DNA of 64,000 bases from Ramlibacter humi (GCF_004681975.1 NZ_SMLK01000002.1:372001-436000), one strand, 5' to 3'. Counted from the first letter of the stretch, positions 26,896 to 35,420 are shown. Notes: a model not told the origin generated them from the letters alone. Program-made: numbers and translations.

Positions 26896-28076
26896 TGGAC
26901 TACCTCGACCTGATCGGCCGCACCCAACCGCTCTTCGAAGCGGACGTGGCGGCGCATGACGAGGAGCTGCGCTCGCTCGTGGCCGGCGCTCGCTTCCTGG
27001 TCATCGGCGCGGCCGGCTCCATCGGCCAGGCCGTCACCCGGGAGATCTTCCGCCGCGGACCACGCGTGCTGCACGCGGTGGACCTGAGCGAGAACAACAT
27101 GGTGGAGCTGGTGCGCGACCTGCGCAGCACGCTTGGCTACATCGAAGGCGATTTCGCCACGTTCGCCATCGACTGCGGCAGCCTGGAGTACGAGGCGCTG
27201 GTGCGTGGGCACGGCCCCTACGACTACGTGCTGAACCTCTCGGCGCTGAAGCACGTGCGCAGCGAAAAGGATCCGTTCACGCTCATGCGGATGGTGGAAG
27301 TGAACGTCTTCAACACCATGAAGACGCTGCGCATGGCAGGTGGCGCGCGCAAGTACTTCTGCGTGTCCACGGACAAGGCGGCCAATCCGGTGAACATGAT
27401 GGGCGCCAGCAAGCGCATCATGGAGATGTTCCTGATGCGCGAGAGCCTTCGGCAGCCGGTCTCCACCGCGCGCTTCGCCAACGTGGCGTTTTCCGACGGC
27501 AGCCTGCTGCATGGCTTCAATCAGCGCTTCGCCAAGCGGCAGCCCATCTCGGCGCCCCGCGACGTGCGCCGCTACTTCGTCACACCGCAGGAATCGGGCG
27601 AACTGTGCCTCATGTCCTGCCTGCTCGGCGGCAACCGCGACATCTTCTTTCCGAAGCTGTCCGAGCACCTGCACCTCATCACTTTCGCCGACATCGCGCG
27701 CAAGTACCTGCACCGCCTCGGCTTCGAGCCCCATGAGTGCGCCAGCGAGGACGAGGCGCGCGACCGCGCGGCCGAGCTCATCGCCTCGCGCCGCTGGCCC
27801 TGCTACTTCTTCGACAGCGACACCACGGGCGAGAAGGACTTCGAGGAGTTCTTCACCGACGCGGAGGACGTCGACATGTCCCGCTTCGGCTGCCTGGGCG
27901 TCATCCGCAACCAGGCGGCGTTCGACGAGGCGGCCCTGGAGAACTTCTCGCAGGCCATCGCGCGGATGAAGCAGGCCGGCCACTGGAGCCGCGCCGATCT
28001 GGTGGACCTGTTCCACGCCACCATTCCCGGGTTCGGCCACAAGGACACCGGCAAGTTCCTCGACGCAAGGATGTAG
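26895..28076 (+). CDS. UDP-N-acetylglucosamine 4,6-dehydratase, soluble FlaA1/CapD/LegB type
   Basis: A 393-residue SDR-like dehydratase: NAD-binding LVIGAAGSIGQAVTREIF near residue 35, LSALKHVRSEKDP (the family Lys), and the catalytic stretch VSTDKAANPVNMMGASKR with Ser158, Thr159, Asp160 and Lys161. It lacks the N-terminal membrane helices of PglF/WbpM, so it is the short form. It should convert UDP-GlcNAc to UDP-4-keto-6-deoxy-GlcNAc, the substrate of the LegC-like aminotransferase encoded directly upstream. The region after about residue 270 is longer than in FlaA1 and resembles LegB/PtmB-type extensions. ATG overlaps the previous stop in TGATG. Confidence 0.8.
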   Translation: MDYLDLIGRTQPLFEADVAAHDEELRSLVAGARFLVIGAAGSIGQAVTREIFRRGPRVLHAVDLSENNMVELVRDLRSTLGYIEGDFATFAIDCGSLEYEALVRGHGPYDYVLNLSALKHVRSEKDPFTLMRMVEVNVFNTMKTLRMAGGARKYFCVSTDKAANPVNMMGASKRIMEMFLMRESLRQPVSTARFANVAFSDGSLLHGFNQRFAKRQPISAPRDVRRYFVTPQESGELCLMSCLLGGNRDIFFPKLSEHLHLITFADIARKYLHRLGFEPHECASEDEARDRAAELIASRRWPCYFFDSDTTGEKDFEEFFTDAEDVDMSRFGCLGVIRNQAAFDEAALENFSQAIARMKQAGHWSRADLVDLFHATIPGFGHKDTGKFLDARM

Positions 28077-28079
28077 GCC

Positions 28080-28739
28080 GTGCAGCGGATGTTCGACATT
28101 GTGTTCTCGGTGCTGGCGCTCCTCGTGCTCGCGCCGCTGCTGGTGCCCGTGGTGGTGGTGCTGCGCCTGACGGGTGAAGGCGAGGTGTTCTACCGGCAGC
28201 AGCGCGTGGGGCAGGGTGGCCGGCATTTCGGCTTGCTGAAGTTCGCGACCATGCTCAAGAACAGCCCGAGCATCGGGACCGGCACGGTCACCGTCGCCGA
28301 AGACCCCCGCATCCTCCCGGTCGGACACTTCCTTCGCAAGACCAAGATCAACGAGTTGCCGCAGCTGCTCAACATCCTGGCGGGGGACATGAGCGTGGTG
28401 GGGCCGCGTCCACTCACGCCGAATGAATTTGGGGCCTACAGCCCGGAAGTACAGGCGGCCGTGGCGCGGGTGCCCCCAGGGTTGACGGGCATCGGTTCCG
28501 TGGTGTTCCGCGACGAGGAGAACCTGCTGCGCGGCCAGCGGCGGGTGGAGTTCTACGAGCGGGTGATCGCGCCGTACAAGGGGGCGCTGGAGCAGTGGTA
28601 CGTTGCCCGGCGCAGCCTGGCCGTGTATTTCCAGCTGATCTGCATCACCGCATGGGTGGTGCTGTTCCCGCGCAGCCGTGTGGTGTGGCGAGCGTTTCCA
28701 GACCTGCCGCCGCCGCCGCCCGAGCTCGGGCTGGCTTGA
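28080..28739 (+). CDS. Monotopic initiating phosphoglycosyl transferase (PglC-like), Asn in place of the dyad Asp
   Basis: A 219-residue PF02397 enzyme: N-terminal re-entrant helix (residues 4-30), [21 protein letters not shown], then [27 protein letters not shown] and [15 protein letters not shown]. In PglC the catalytic dyad is Asp-Glu within LDEL; here the same place reads INEL (AAC codon), so the expected nucleophile is Asn. Natural INEL variants may exist, so loss of activity is not certain. The family transfers sugar-1-phosphate to undecaprenyl phosphate to start a repeat unit; the dehydratase/aminotransferase neighbours suggest a diacetamido sugar. Start GTG 28080, with ATG 28089 as alternative. 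A 14-residue Pro-rich tail ends the protein. Confidence 0.82.
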   Translation: MQRMFDIVFSVLALLVLAPLLVPVVVVLRLTGEGEVFYRQQRVGQGGRHFGLLKFATMLKNSPSIGTGTVTVAEDPRILPVGHFLRKTKINELPQLLNILAGDMSVVGPRPLTPNEFGAYSPEVQAAVARVPPGLTGIGSVVFRDEENLLRGQRRVEFYERVIAPYKGALEQWYVARRSLAVYFQLICITAWVVLFPRSRVVWRAFPDLPPPPPELGLA

Positions 28740-28748
28740 ACGACCGCC

Positions 28749-29840
28749 GTGTTCGCCTTCATCGTCGCCCTGTTGATATCGGTGATCACCACCACGGTGG
28801 TGCTGCGCTACAACCACGTCCACGAGCGGTGGTCCTCCGACCATTCCGAGGGCGTGCAGAAGTTCCACAAGGACAGCATCCCGCGCATCGGCGGCCTGGG
28901 CCTCGGTGTCGCGCTCGTGGGCGTCTCGCTGGTACAGGGAGTGCTCGGTGATCCTTACTCCCAGCCGTTTGTGCTGCTGCTCCTATGCGCATCGCCTGCC
29001 TTTCTGGGCGGACTGGCGGAGGACCTCACCAAGAAAGTCGGCGTGCTGCCGCGGCTGTTCCTCACCATGCTGGCGGCGGTCCTGGGCTTCTTCGTGCTGG
29101 ATGCGCAGCTGACGTCGGTGGACGTCGGCTTCATCGACCGGGCGCTGCGGTGGTGGCCGCTGGCGCTTCTGGTGACCGCCATCGCCGTGGGCGGGGTGGC
29201 CAACGCCATCAACATCATCGACGGCTACAACGGCCTCTCCGGCGTGGTCAGCTGCGTGATCCTCGCGGGCCTGGGCTACATCGCATTCCAGATCGGCGAC
29301 ATCCTCGTTTTCCGCGCCTGTCTCGCGATGATCGGCGCCATCATCGGCTTCCTGTTCTGGAACTGGCCCTGGGGCCGCATCTTCCTGGGCGACGGCGGTG
29401 CCTACCTGATCGGATTCTGGATCGGCGAGCTGTCGTTGCTGCTCCTGGCGCGCAACCCGCAGGTGTCGCCCTGGTTCCCGCTGCTGCTGGTCGCCTACCC
29501 CGTGGTCGAGACGCTGTTCTCCATCTACCGCCGGATGGTCGTGCGGCGCGGGCACCCCGGCCTGCCCGATGCGGTGCACTTGCACCAACTCATCTTCCGC
29601 CGGCTGGTGCGCTGGTCGGTGGGGAGCGAACAGGCCCGCCATCTGACGGTCCGCAACTCGATGACGGCGCCATACCTCTGGCTGATCTCATCCCTGTCCG
29701 TGTTCCCGGCCGTGCTGCTTTGGCGCAGCACCTTCTGGCTGCAGGTCGTGTTCGTTTGCTTCGCCGCCCTCTACGTCTGGTTCTACGCTTCACTCGTGCG
29801 CTTCAAGTCGATGAAGTGGTGGATCACCCGGCGGCACTGA
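28749..29840 (+). CDS. Polytopic GT4/MraY-family sugar-phosphate transferase (WecA-like)
   Basis: A 363-residue protein with about 10-11 helices. Conserved polyprenol-phosphate transferase motifs are present: KFHKDSIPRIGGLGLG, the acidic loop LGGLAEDLTKK, NAINIIDGYNGLSG, FLGDGGAYLIGFWIG and the cytoplasmic HLHQLIFRRL. These match the MraY/WecA superfamily, subgroup with DG-x-NG. It should load GlcNAc-1-P or a related sugar phosphate on undecaprenyl phosphate. GTG 28749 starts 9 nt after the PglC-like gene, so the operon ends with two unrelated initiating enzymes in a row. This is the last gene of the rightward polysaccharide operon. Confidence 0.83.
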   Translation: MFAFIVALLISVITTTVVLRYNHVHERWSSDHSEGVQKFHKDSIPRIGGLGLGVALVGVSLVQGVLGDPYSQPFVLLLLCASPAFLGGLAEDLTKKVGVLPRLFLTMLAAVLGFFVLDAQLTSVDVGFIDRALRWWPLALLVTAIAVGGVANAINIIDGYNGLSGVVSCVILAGLGYIAFQIGDILVFRACLAMIGAIIGFLFWNWPWGRIFLGDGGAYLIGFWIGELSLLLLARNPQVSPWFPLLLVAYPVVETLFSIYRRMVVRRGHPGLPDAVHLHQLIFRRLVRWSVGSEQARHLTVRNSMTAPYLWLISSLSVFPAVLLWRSTFWLQVVFVCFAALYVWFYASLVRFKSMKWWITRRH

Positions 29841-29853
29841 CCCCCCCCCTGCT

Positions 29854-29859
29854 TAGAAT
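29854..29859 (+). promoter_or_regulatory. Possible -10 element TAGAAT
   Basis: TAGAAT lies 30 nt before the methyltransferase ATG at 29890, just after a run of nine C. No good -35 box is visible at the usual distance. The same hexamer sits before 34977 and 41154, which raises the chance that it is used. Confidence 0.3.
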
Positions 29860-29889
29860 GCCCCAGGGCTTCCCCTGGAGGACAGGCAA

Positions 29890-31419
29890 ATGCAGGAATG
29901 GAGCGACGGCTACGTGGCCGACCTGGAGTACACGTACGGCTACTACACCGAACTGAACCCGCGCCGCGTGGCGCTTGCCTTCCTCAACGCCGGCCTGGCC
30001 GTCCCCGCGCTGGGCACCGCCTGCGAGCTGGGGTTCGGGCAGGGCCTGAGCGTCAACATCCACGCCGCGGCCGGTGGCGGCGCCTGGTGGGGCACCGACT
30101 TCAATCCCTCGCAGACCGCCTTCGCGCGGGAGCTGGGCGCCCGCGGCGGCGATCCCAAGCTGTTCGACCAGGCTTTCGACGAGTTCTGCCACCGGCCCGA
30201 CCTGCCCGAGTTCGACTACATCGGCCTGCACGGCATCTGGAGCTGGGTGTCCGACGAGAGCCGCCGCGTGATCGTCGACTTCATCCGCCGCAAGCTGAAG
30301 GTGGGTGGCGTGGTTTACGTCAGCTACAACACCATGCCGGGCTGGGCCGCGATGGCGCCGATGCGCGGCCTGCTCACGGCGCACAGCGAGCTGCTCGGCG
30401 CGCCCGGGCAGGGGCGGCTGCCACGCGTCGAGGCGGCGCTGGCCTTCGCCGACAAGCTGATGGCGGCGAACCCCGCCTATGCGCGCGCCAATCCGCAAGT
30501 CAGCGAACGCCTGGCGCAGCTGCGGCAGCAGAACGCCAACTACCTCGCGCACGAGTACTTCACCCGGGACTGGGTGCCGATGTCGTTCGAGCAGATGACG
30601 CGCTGGATGGAGCCCGCCAAGCTGGGCTTCGCCAGTTCCGCCCACTACCTGGACCTGGTGGACCAGATCAACCTCACGCCGCAGCAGCAGGCGCTGCTGC
30701 GCGAGATTCCCGACCCGGGCTTCCGCCAGACGGTGCGCGACTTCTGCGTGAACCAGCAGTTCCGCAAGGACTACTGGGTGCGCGGCGGCCGGCGCCTGAG
30801 CCCCGGCGAGCAGGCCGACCAGCTGCGCGCGCAGCGTTTCGTGCTGACGCAGCTGCGCGCCGACGTGCCGCTGAAGGTGGCCGGCGCGCTGGGGTCCGCG
30901 CAGATGCAGGAGGCCATCTACGCCCCCGTGCTGGACGCTTTCGGCGACCAGGCGCCGCACACGCTGGGCGAGGTCGAGGCTTCGCTCAAGGGCCGCGGCC
31001 TGACGCTGGCGCAGGTCGTGGAAGCGGCCACGCTGCTGGTGGGCAATGGCTCGCTGCAGCCGGTGCAGGACGATGCCACTGCGGCTCGCGCGCGGCCTCA
31101 GGCCGAGCGCCTGAACGCCTACCTGTGCGACCGCGCGCGCAACTCACCCGAGGTGCAGTTCCTGGCCAGTCCGGTCACCGGGGGCGGCGTGCTGATGCCG
31201 CGCTTCTCGCAGCTGTTCCTGGCGGCCCACCGGCAGGCGCCCGCCAAGCCGGAAAAGCTGGCGCAGCAGGTGTGGACGGTGCTGTCGGCGCAGAACCAGC
31301 GCATCGTCAAGGAAGGCAAGACCCTGGAGACGCCCGAGCAGAACCTGGCCGAACTCACCGGGCAGGCCAAGGCGTTCACCGCGCAGTTGCCGGTGCTGAA
31401 GTCGCTGGGCCTGGCCTGA
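29890..31419 (+). CDS. SAM-dependent methyltransferase with methyltransferase regulatory domain
   Basis: A 509-residue cytoplasmic protein. Residues 1-170 are a class I methyltransferase core with ACELGFGQGLSVNIHAA as the SAM loop, GTDFNPSQTAFAREL, and FDYIGLHGIWSWVSDESR. Residues about 210-300 match the methyltransferase regulatory domain (PF10119), and the rest is a helical C-terminal region ending in a conserved-looking QNQRIVKEGKTLETPEQNL. Targets of this family are unsettled; it is often found near surface polysaccharide genes. GGAGGACAGGCAA gives a strong ribosome-binding site before ATG 29890. It converges with the leftward gene whose stop is 3 nt away. Confidence 0.75.
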   Translation: MQEWSDGYVADLEYTYGYYTELNPRRVALAFLNAGLAVPALGTACELGFGQGLSVNIHAAAGGGAWWGTDFNPSQTAFARELGARGGDPKLFDQAFDEFCHRPDLPEFDYIGLHGIWSWVSDESRRVIVDFIRRKLKVGGVVYVSYNTMPGWAAMAPMRGLLTAHSELLGAPGQGRLPRVEAALAFADKLMAANPAYARANPQVSERLAQLRQQNANYLAHEYFTRDWVPMSFEQMTRWMEPAKLGFASSAHYLDLVDQINLTPQQQALLREIPDPGFRQTVRDFCVNQQFRKDYWVRGGRRLSPGEQADQLRAQRFVLTQLRADVPLKVAGALGSAQMQEAIYAPVLDAFGDQAPHTLGEVEASLKGRGLTLAQVVEAATLLVGNGSLQPVQDDATAARARPQAERLNAYLCDRARNSPEVQFLASPVTGGGVLMPRFSQLFLAAHRQAPAKPEKLAQQVWTVLSAQNQRIVKEGKTLETPEQNLAELTGQAKAFTAQLPVLKSLGLA

Positions 31420-31422
31420 GCG

Positions 31423-33513
31423 TCAGTTGCCGGTGGAAGCGACCGGCGGCTCGGTGCGCAGCTGGTTGCAGCGCAACGCCAGCGCGTTGTGCATGCGCGT
31501 GAGGCGCTGCGCGATCTCGTCGTCGTGCCGCGGCGGCAGGCGCGTCATCAGCAGCTCGGCGCAGTTCTCGCGCCGCAGCGGCGGTCCCATCGCCAGCAGG
31601 TAACGCTCCATCGCGAGCATGCTGCTGTCGGGCAGGTGGGCCCGCCAGCGGTCCGTTTCGGCCGCCAGCTTCTGCCAGGTTTGCACGTCCGCATCCGCCG
31701 ACAGCTGGGTGTCGGCGGCGGCGAGGTATTGCGAGGCTTGCCGCGCCAGCGCCTCCACGCGCGCGAACTGCTGCGTCAGCAGCGCCTGCATCGCGGGCTC
31801 GTCCGCCGTGCCGAAGGCGCGCATCAGCGGAGCGGGTTCGCCGCGCCACCAGCCGAAGTCGGAAGCGCGCGGCGTGAACAGCGCCAGCGTGCGCAACTCC
31901 TGGGTCGAGCGCGCCAGCCGCGCGCCCAGTTCCGCCGCCGGCTGCGATGCCAGGCGCTGCGCCAGGTCCGGCGCGCCCAGCGCCACCAGCAGCGATTGCG
32001 CTTGCGCCAGCGGCTGGCGAAGGCCCTGGAAAGCGGCCGGATCGAAAGACCCGTTCGGGTCCGACGGCAGCGCGGCGCGCAGGGCCTGCGCCGCCCCGTC
32101 GTGCACCAGCAGCGCCAGCCGGTCGTCCACCACGCGCGCCATGGGTGCGCGCGCGAATTCGGGCAACTGGGGGATCACCTCGCGGCGCACGCGCCGGCGC
32201 ACGTCGGCCAAGGCCAGCACTTCGTTGAAGGTGGCCGGCGGCGGTTCCGCGGAGCCGTCGGCGCGCAACTGCATGAATGGTTCCTGCAGCAGCCGGCCCA
32301 GGCCTTCGCGCAGCGCGACGCGCTCGGGCGAGAGCCGGTAGCCGGGCTGCACGTCGTCCCATACCAGGCCCGCGCGCCCGCGGCCCAGCACGGCATCGAA
32401 CTGGCGGCGGAACTGCGCGAACGCGGCCTCCGAATGCACGCGGGCCTGCTGCGCCGCGTCCGGGCCCAGCAACCCGAGCTCGCGCGAGCGCGCCAGCAGG
32501 TCTTCCCACGCGGGCTGGAAGGGCAGGGCGCCGCCGCGCAGCCAGGCGGTGTTGCCGCGCGCGAGCAGCGCTTCTTCCTGCAGCAGCGTTTCGTGCACCG
32601 CGCGCAGCCGCTTCACCGTGGGCACGAAGGGCTCGGGCCGGCGGTTGTCGAACAGGCCCCTGGCGCGTTCCTGCAGCGACTGCTCCAGCGCCAGCAATTC
32701 GTTCTGCGACAGCACCCTCTCGTGCAATGCGTCCACGCCGCGCAGGAAAGCGCAGCGGGCGGCAGCCTGCCACTGCGGAACGGCTTCGGCCGCGCCCGGC
32801 GCGCGGCTGGCCTGGAACAGCGCCACGGCGTGGGCCGCGCCCGGCGGCAGGTCGGCGTCGAGCGTGTAGCGCACCAGCCCGCGCAGCGCTTGTGTCGCTT
32901 CGGGACCGGGCGATTGCTGCAGCGCCATCCACGCGCGCACCGCATCGTCCAGCTCCCGCAGCGAGCCGACGTACGCCTTCAGCGCCGCGAGTTCGGGCAG
33001 CTCGCCCGGTGGCGTGCCCGCCGGCAGGCGCGGCGGCGTGCACGCCACCGGCGAGCGGAATTCGCCCGCGGGCGGCGCCACCGGCACGCCGGTCAATTGC
33101 GCGGTGCGCAGGAACAGCTCGCGCCGCACGGTCTCCACCACGATGTCGCCGAACTCGCGCTCCATGCGCGCGGCGACGCGTTCTTCCAGGTCGTCGAACG
33201 GCCGCCAGGAGCCGGGGATGAAGACGGTCCACCACGCCTCGCGGCGCACCTTGTCCAGTGCCGCGAGCAGCGCGCCGGCCTTGCGCCGGTACCACTGCGG
33301 ATCGACCTGGTCGCGCTGCGTGACGCGCGCGCGGAACTGCGCATCGGCGTTCAGCTGCAGCAGCGTTCGCGAGAGGTCGGCCTGCCAGCGCTCCAGCTGC
33401 ACGGCCGCGAACACGAGGCCGACGAACCAGGCCGCGAGCAGCGCCAGCACGATGCTGTGGGGCGCGAAAGCCGCGCGCCAGCGCCTTGGATCGCGCCAGG
33501 CCGCGGGGATCAT
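31423..33513 (-). CDS. Large single-pass membrane protein of unknown function
   Basis: I do not recognise this 696-residue protein. One N-terminal helix (about residues 18-40, SIVLALLAAWFVGLVFAAVQL) anchors a long, mostly helical and Ala/Arg-rich periplasmic or cytoplasmic domain. RREAWWTVFIPGSWRPFDDLEERVAARMEREFGD near residues 85-120 and FGWWRGEPAPLMRAFG near 560 are the most distinctive stretches. It has a vague resemblance in layout to TssM/IcmF fragments, but no T6SS genes are nearby, so that is not claimed. ATG 33513 overlaps the stop of a 58-residue gene upstream as ATGA, so the two are coupled. Confidence 0.7.
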   Translation of the reverse strand: MIPAAWRDPRRWRAAFAPHSIVLALLAAWFVGLVFAAVQLERWQADLSRTLLQLNADAQFRARVTQRDQVDPQWYRRKAGALLAALDKVRREAWWTVFIPGSWRPFDDLEERVAARMEREFGDIVVETVRRELFLRTAQLTGVPVAPPAGEFRSPVACTPPRLPAGTPPGELPELAALKAYVGSLRELDDAVRAWMALQQSPGPEATQALRGLVRYTLDADLPPGAAHAVALFQASRAPGAAEAVPQWQAAARCAFLRGVDALHERVLSQNELLALEQSLQERARGLFDNRRPEPFVPTVKRLRAVHETLLQEEALLARGNTAWLRGGALPFQPAWEDLLARSRELGLLGPDAAQQARVHSEAAFAQFRRQFDAVLGRGRAGLVWDDVQPGYRLSPERVALREGLGRLLQEPFMQLRADGSAEPPPATFNEVLALADVRRRVRREVIPQLPEFARAPMARVVDDRLALLVHDGAAQALRAALPSDPNGSFDPAAFQGLRQPLAQAQSLLVALGAPDLAQRLASQPAAELGARLARSTQELRTLALFTPRASDFGWWRGEPAPLMRAFGTADEPAMQALLTQQFARVEALARQASQYLAAADTQLSADADVQTWQKLAAETDRWRAHLPDSSMLAMERYLLAMGPPLRRENCAELLMTRLPPRHDDEIAQRLTRMHNALALRCNQLRTEPPVASTGN

Positions 33514-33686
33514 CGCCCGGCCTCCAGCAGCTGGCGCACCGGCCAGGTTTCCCACCACCAGAGGGCCTGCGACAGCGCCAGCAGCGCGAGGGCCGCGACC
33601 ACCAGCCCGCCCCAGCGCCACAGCAGCATGCGGCGGCGCTCGCGGGATGCGGCCGTCCCGGCGGGATCGTCGTCGTCTTCGCTCAC
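33510..33686 (-). CDS. Small bitopic membrane protein (58 aa)
   Basis: A GTG at 33686 preceded by GGGGAG opens a 58-residue frame: an acidic start (SEDDDD), a basic RERRR patch at about 15-19, one strong helix (residues 21-45) and a short WPVRQLLEAGR tail. The basic patch before the helix predicts the N-terminus inside. Its stop overlaps the start of the 696-residue protein as ATGA, which supports it as a real, translationally coupled gene. Function unknown; possibly a partner subunit of the larger single-pass protein. Confidence 0.6.
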   Translation of the reverse strand: MSEDDDDPAGTAASRERRRMLLWRWGGLVVAALALLALSQALWWWETWPVRQLLEAGR

Positions 33687-33781
33687 CGTCCGCTCCCCTG
33701 ATGGACCCGCGCGGGGCCGAACCCCGAGGCTAAAGACGGATGGGCCAGCGCCTGTCGGACAAGATGCCGTGGGGCCGTCGG

Positions 33782-34813
33782 CTAGATGCCCGCCGGCTTG
33801 GCCATGGTGCTCATCCGGTCCACCGGCTTGATCGTGAGGGTGCGCGTGTCCGCGCCTTGCAGCACGGTGAGGCGCACCTCGGTGTCCGGGGCGGCGCGGT
33901 CCCAGAGCTTCTTGTAGAACTCTTCCAGCGAGGCCACCCGCACGCCGTCGACCGACAGCACGACGTCGCCGGGTTGCAGCCCCGCGGCTTCCGCGGGGCT
34001 GTCGCGGTTCACGCGGACGATCTGCACCTGGCCGCCGCGCTCGCTGGAGGTCAGGCCCAGCCAGGGCCGCCGGCTCTGGCGCGAGCTGCCGGACTTCAGC
34101 AGCTCCGGCAGGATGGGCTTGAGCAGGTCGACGGGGACGAACATGTTGCCCGGCAGGGGCCGGCCCAGCCCCGTGGCGTCGGCGACGATGAGGCTGCCGA
34201 TGCCCACCAGCTCGCCGCGCTGGTTGAACACCGGCGCACCGCTGTGGTTGGCGATGGGCGGGCTGGTGAAGAGCGCGCTGTCGATGTGGTATTCCCAGTA
34301 GCCGGAGAACGGCCGCTTGCCCACCACCTGCGTGAGCAGGACGTCGCTGTCCTCGCCGCCGGTGGCGGCCATCAGCGCGTCGCCGGGCTGCAGGTCGGCG
34401 ATGGAGCCCAGCGTGACGGGCGTGATGCCGCGCAGCGGCAGCAGCGTGCGCACGAGCCCGAAGCCGGTGGCCAGGTCGTAGGCCACGGCGCGGGCCGGCA
34501 GCGTGCGCTGGTCCTGCGTGACGACCTGGATGTTCTCGGCTTCCAGCATCAGGTAGCCGATGGTGAGCACGAGCCCGTCCGGGCCGATCACCACGCCGGA
34601 GCCGCTGCGTTCGCGGCCCAGCGTGTCCGCCGATCGCGCGCCTTCTGTGGCGTTGACGCTGATGCCGACGACGGCCGCATGCGCGCGTGTCAGGGCCTCC
34701 ACTGAAGCCTGCTGCGAGCCGCCGGTGGCGCCCCACGCGCAGGCCGCGCACCAGGCGAACAGCAGTGCCCACGCGCGAGACCATGAAAGGATTGGTGCGG
34801 CGGGCGTGGCCAT
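33782..34813 (-). CDS. HtrA/DegP-like S1C protein with one PDZ domain, predicted pseudoprotease
   Basis: A 343-residue exported protein: signal peptide about residues 1-27 ending CAACAWGA, trypsin-like domain about 35-230, and one PDZ domain about 245-335 (SPAEAAGLQPGDVVLSVDG). The serine position is kept (IANHSGAPVFN for canonical GNSGGP), but the histidine segment reads LTIGYLMLEAENIQV where DegP has TNNHVV, giving Tyr for His, and the aspartate segment reads DLATGFGLV for DPxxDLALL, giving Gly for Asp. Two of three triad residues are thus absent by this alignment. It may act as a binding or scaffold protein. ATG 34813 has AAGGAG at a good distance. Confidence 0.8.
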   Translation of the reverse strand: MATPAAPILSWSRAWALLFAWCAACAWGATGGSQQASVEALTRAHAAVVGISVNATEGARSADTLGRERSGSGVVIGPDGLVLTIGYLMLEAENIQVVTQDQRTLPARAVAYDLATGFGLVRTLLPLRGITPVTLGSIADLQPGDALMAATGGEDSDVLLTQVVGKRPFSGYWEYHIDSALFTSPPIANHSGAPVFNQRGELVGIGSLIVADATGLGRPLPGNMFVPVDLLKPILPELLKSGSSRQSRRPWLGLTSSERGGQVQIVRVNRDSPAEAAGLQPGDVVLSVDGVRVASLEEFYKKLWDRAAPDTEVRLTVLQGADTRTLTIKPVDRMSTMAKPAGI

Positions 34814-34891
34814 GGCGGCTCCTTCGCTTCGAAAGGGGGCGACAAGGATGCGCCTTCGCGATGGCCTTCGCAAGCAAGGGGACGCGGCCGC

Positions 34892-34919
34892 GTGAAGAGC
34901 CCATCCGCGCGCCTAGAAT
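34892..34919 (+). promoter_or_regulatory. Probable promoter of the H-NS gene
   Basis: TAGAAT at 34914-34919 as -10, with GTGAAG at 34892-34897 as a weak -35 at 16-nt spacing. It lies 57 nt before the H-NS ATG, in the region divergent from the HtrA-like gene. Confidence 0.4.
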
Positions 34920-34976
34920 GCCGCGCACGCACGCGGTGCACGACGCGCCGCCACCCTCGCGCAAGGAGCCTTGACG

Positions 34977-35345
34977 ATGACCACCTACCTGGAACTGAAG
35001 CAGCAGGCCGAGAAGCTGATGGCCGAGGCCGAGCAGCTGCGGCGCCAGGAGATCGAGCAGGTCATCGCCGAGCTCAAGGCCAAGATCAAGGCTTATGGCC
35101 TGACCGCACGCGACCTGGGCCTGGCGCAAGCTGCTTCGCCCAGGGCCGCCGCGCCCGCGCGCAAGAAGGCCGCGGCTTCCGCCAAGCCGGCAACCAAGGG
35201 CCGCGGCCGCGCCAAGTCCACCGCGCCGGCGAAGTACCGCGGTCCCAACGGGGAAACCTGGTCGGGCGGCCGCGGGCGCAAGCCGCGCTGGGTGGTGCAG
35301 GCGCTGGCCGAAGGCCGCAAGCTCGAAGAGTTCGCGGTGGCCTAG
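34977..35345 (+). CDS. H-NS family nucleoid-associated protein
   Basis: A 122-residue DNA-binding protein. Residues 1-45 form the coiled oligomerisation helix (TYLELKQQAEKLMAEAEQL), followed by a long Ala/Lys/Pro-rich linker (about 52-78) and the C-terminal DNA-binding motif KYRGPNGETWSGGRGRKPRWV, whose GRGRKP core is the H-NS AT-hook-like loop binding the minor groove. The family silences AT-rich, often horizontally acquired DNA; this window has a lower-GC polysaccharide block as a possible target. AAGGAG precedes ATG 34977 by 8 nt; a TTG six bases earlier is not favoured. Confidence 0.88.
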   Translation: MTTYLELKQQAEKLMAEAEQLRRQEIEQVIAELKAKIKAYGLTARDLGLAQAASPRAAAPARKKAAASAKPATKGRGRAKSTAPAKYRGPNGETWSGGRGRKPRWVVQALAEGRKLEEFAVA

Positions 35346-35420
35346 CTCGGCTGGGACATCGGCCTACACCGTCATGCGAAACCGCCGAGCTGCTTCACGC
35401 GGCTGAGCCTGACGCAGCCG

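Noticed and set aside
25049-28739. Legionaminic or pseudaminic acid pathway
   Set aside because: LegC- and LegB-like genes are present, but NeuB/LegI, NeuC/LegG hydrolase and CMP-transferase genes are absent from the window.
31423-33513. TssM/IcmF type VI secretion protein
   Set aside because: The helix-plus-long-domain layout is only vaguely similar, no Walker motif is present and no other T6SS genes lie nearby.
31489-33831. 780-codon plus-strand frame
   Set aside because: It is antisense to the 696-residue protein, rich in Arg/Gln/His and without family motifs. The coding strand is supported by the coupled ATGA start and by membrane-helix periodicity.
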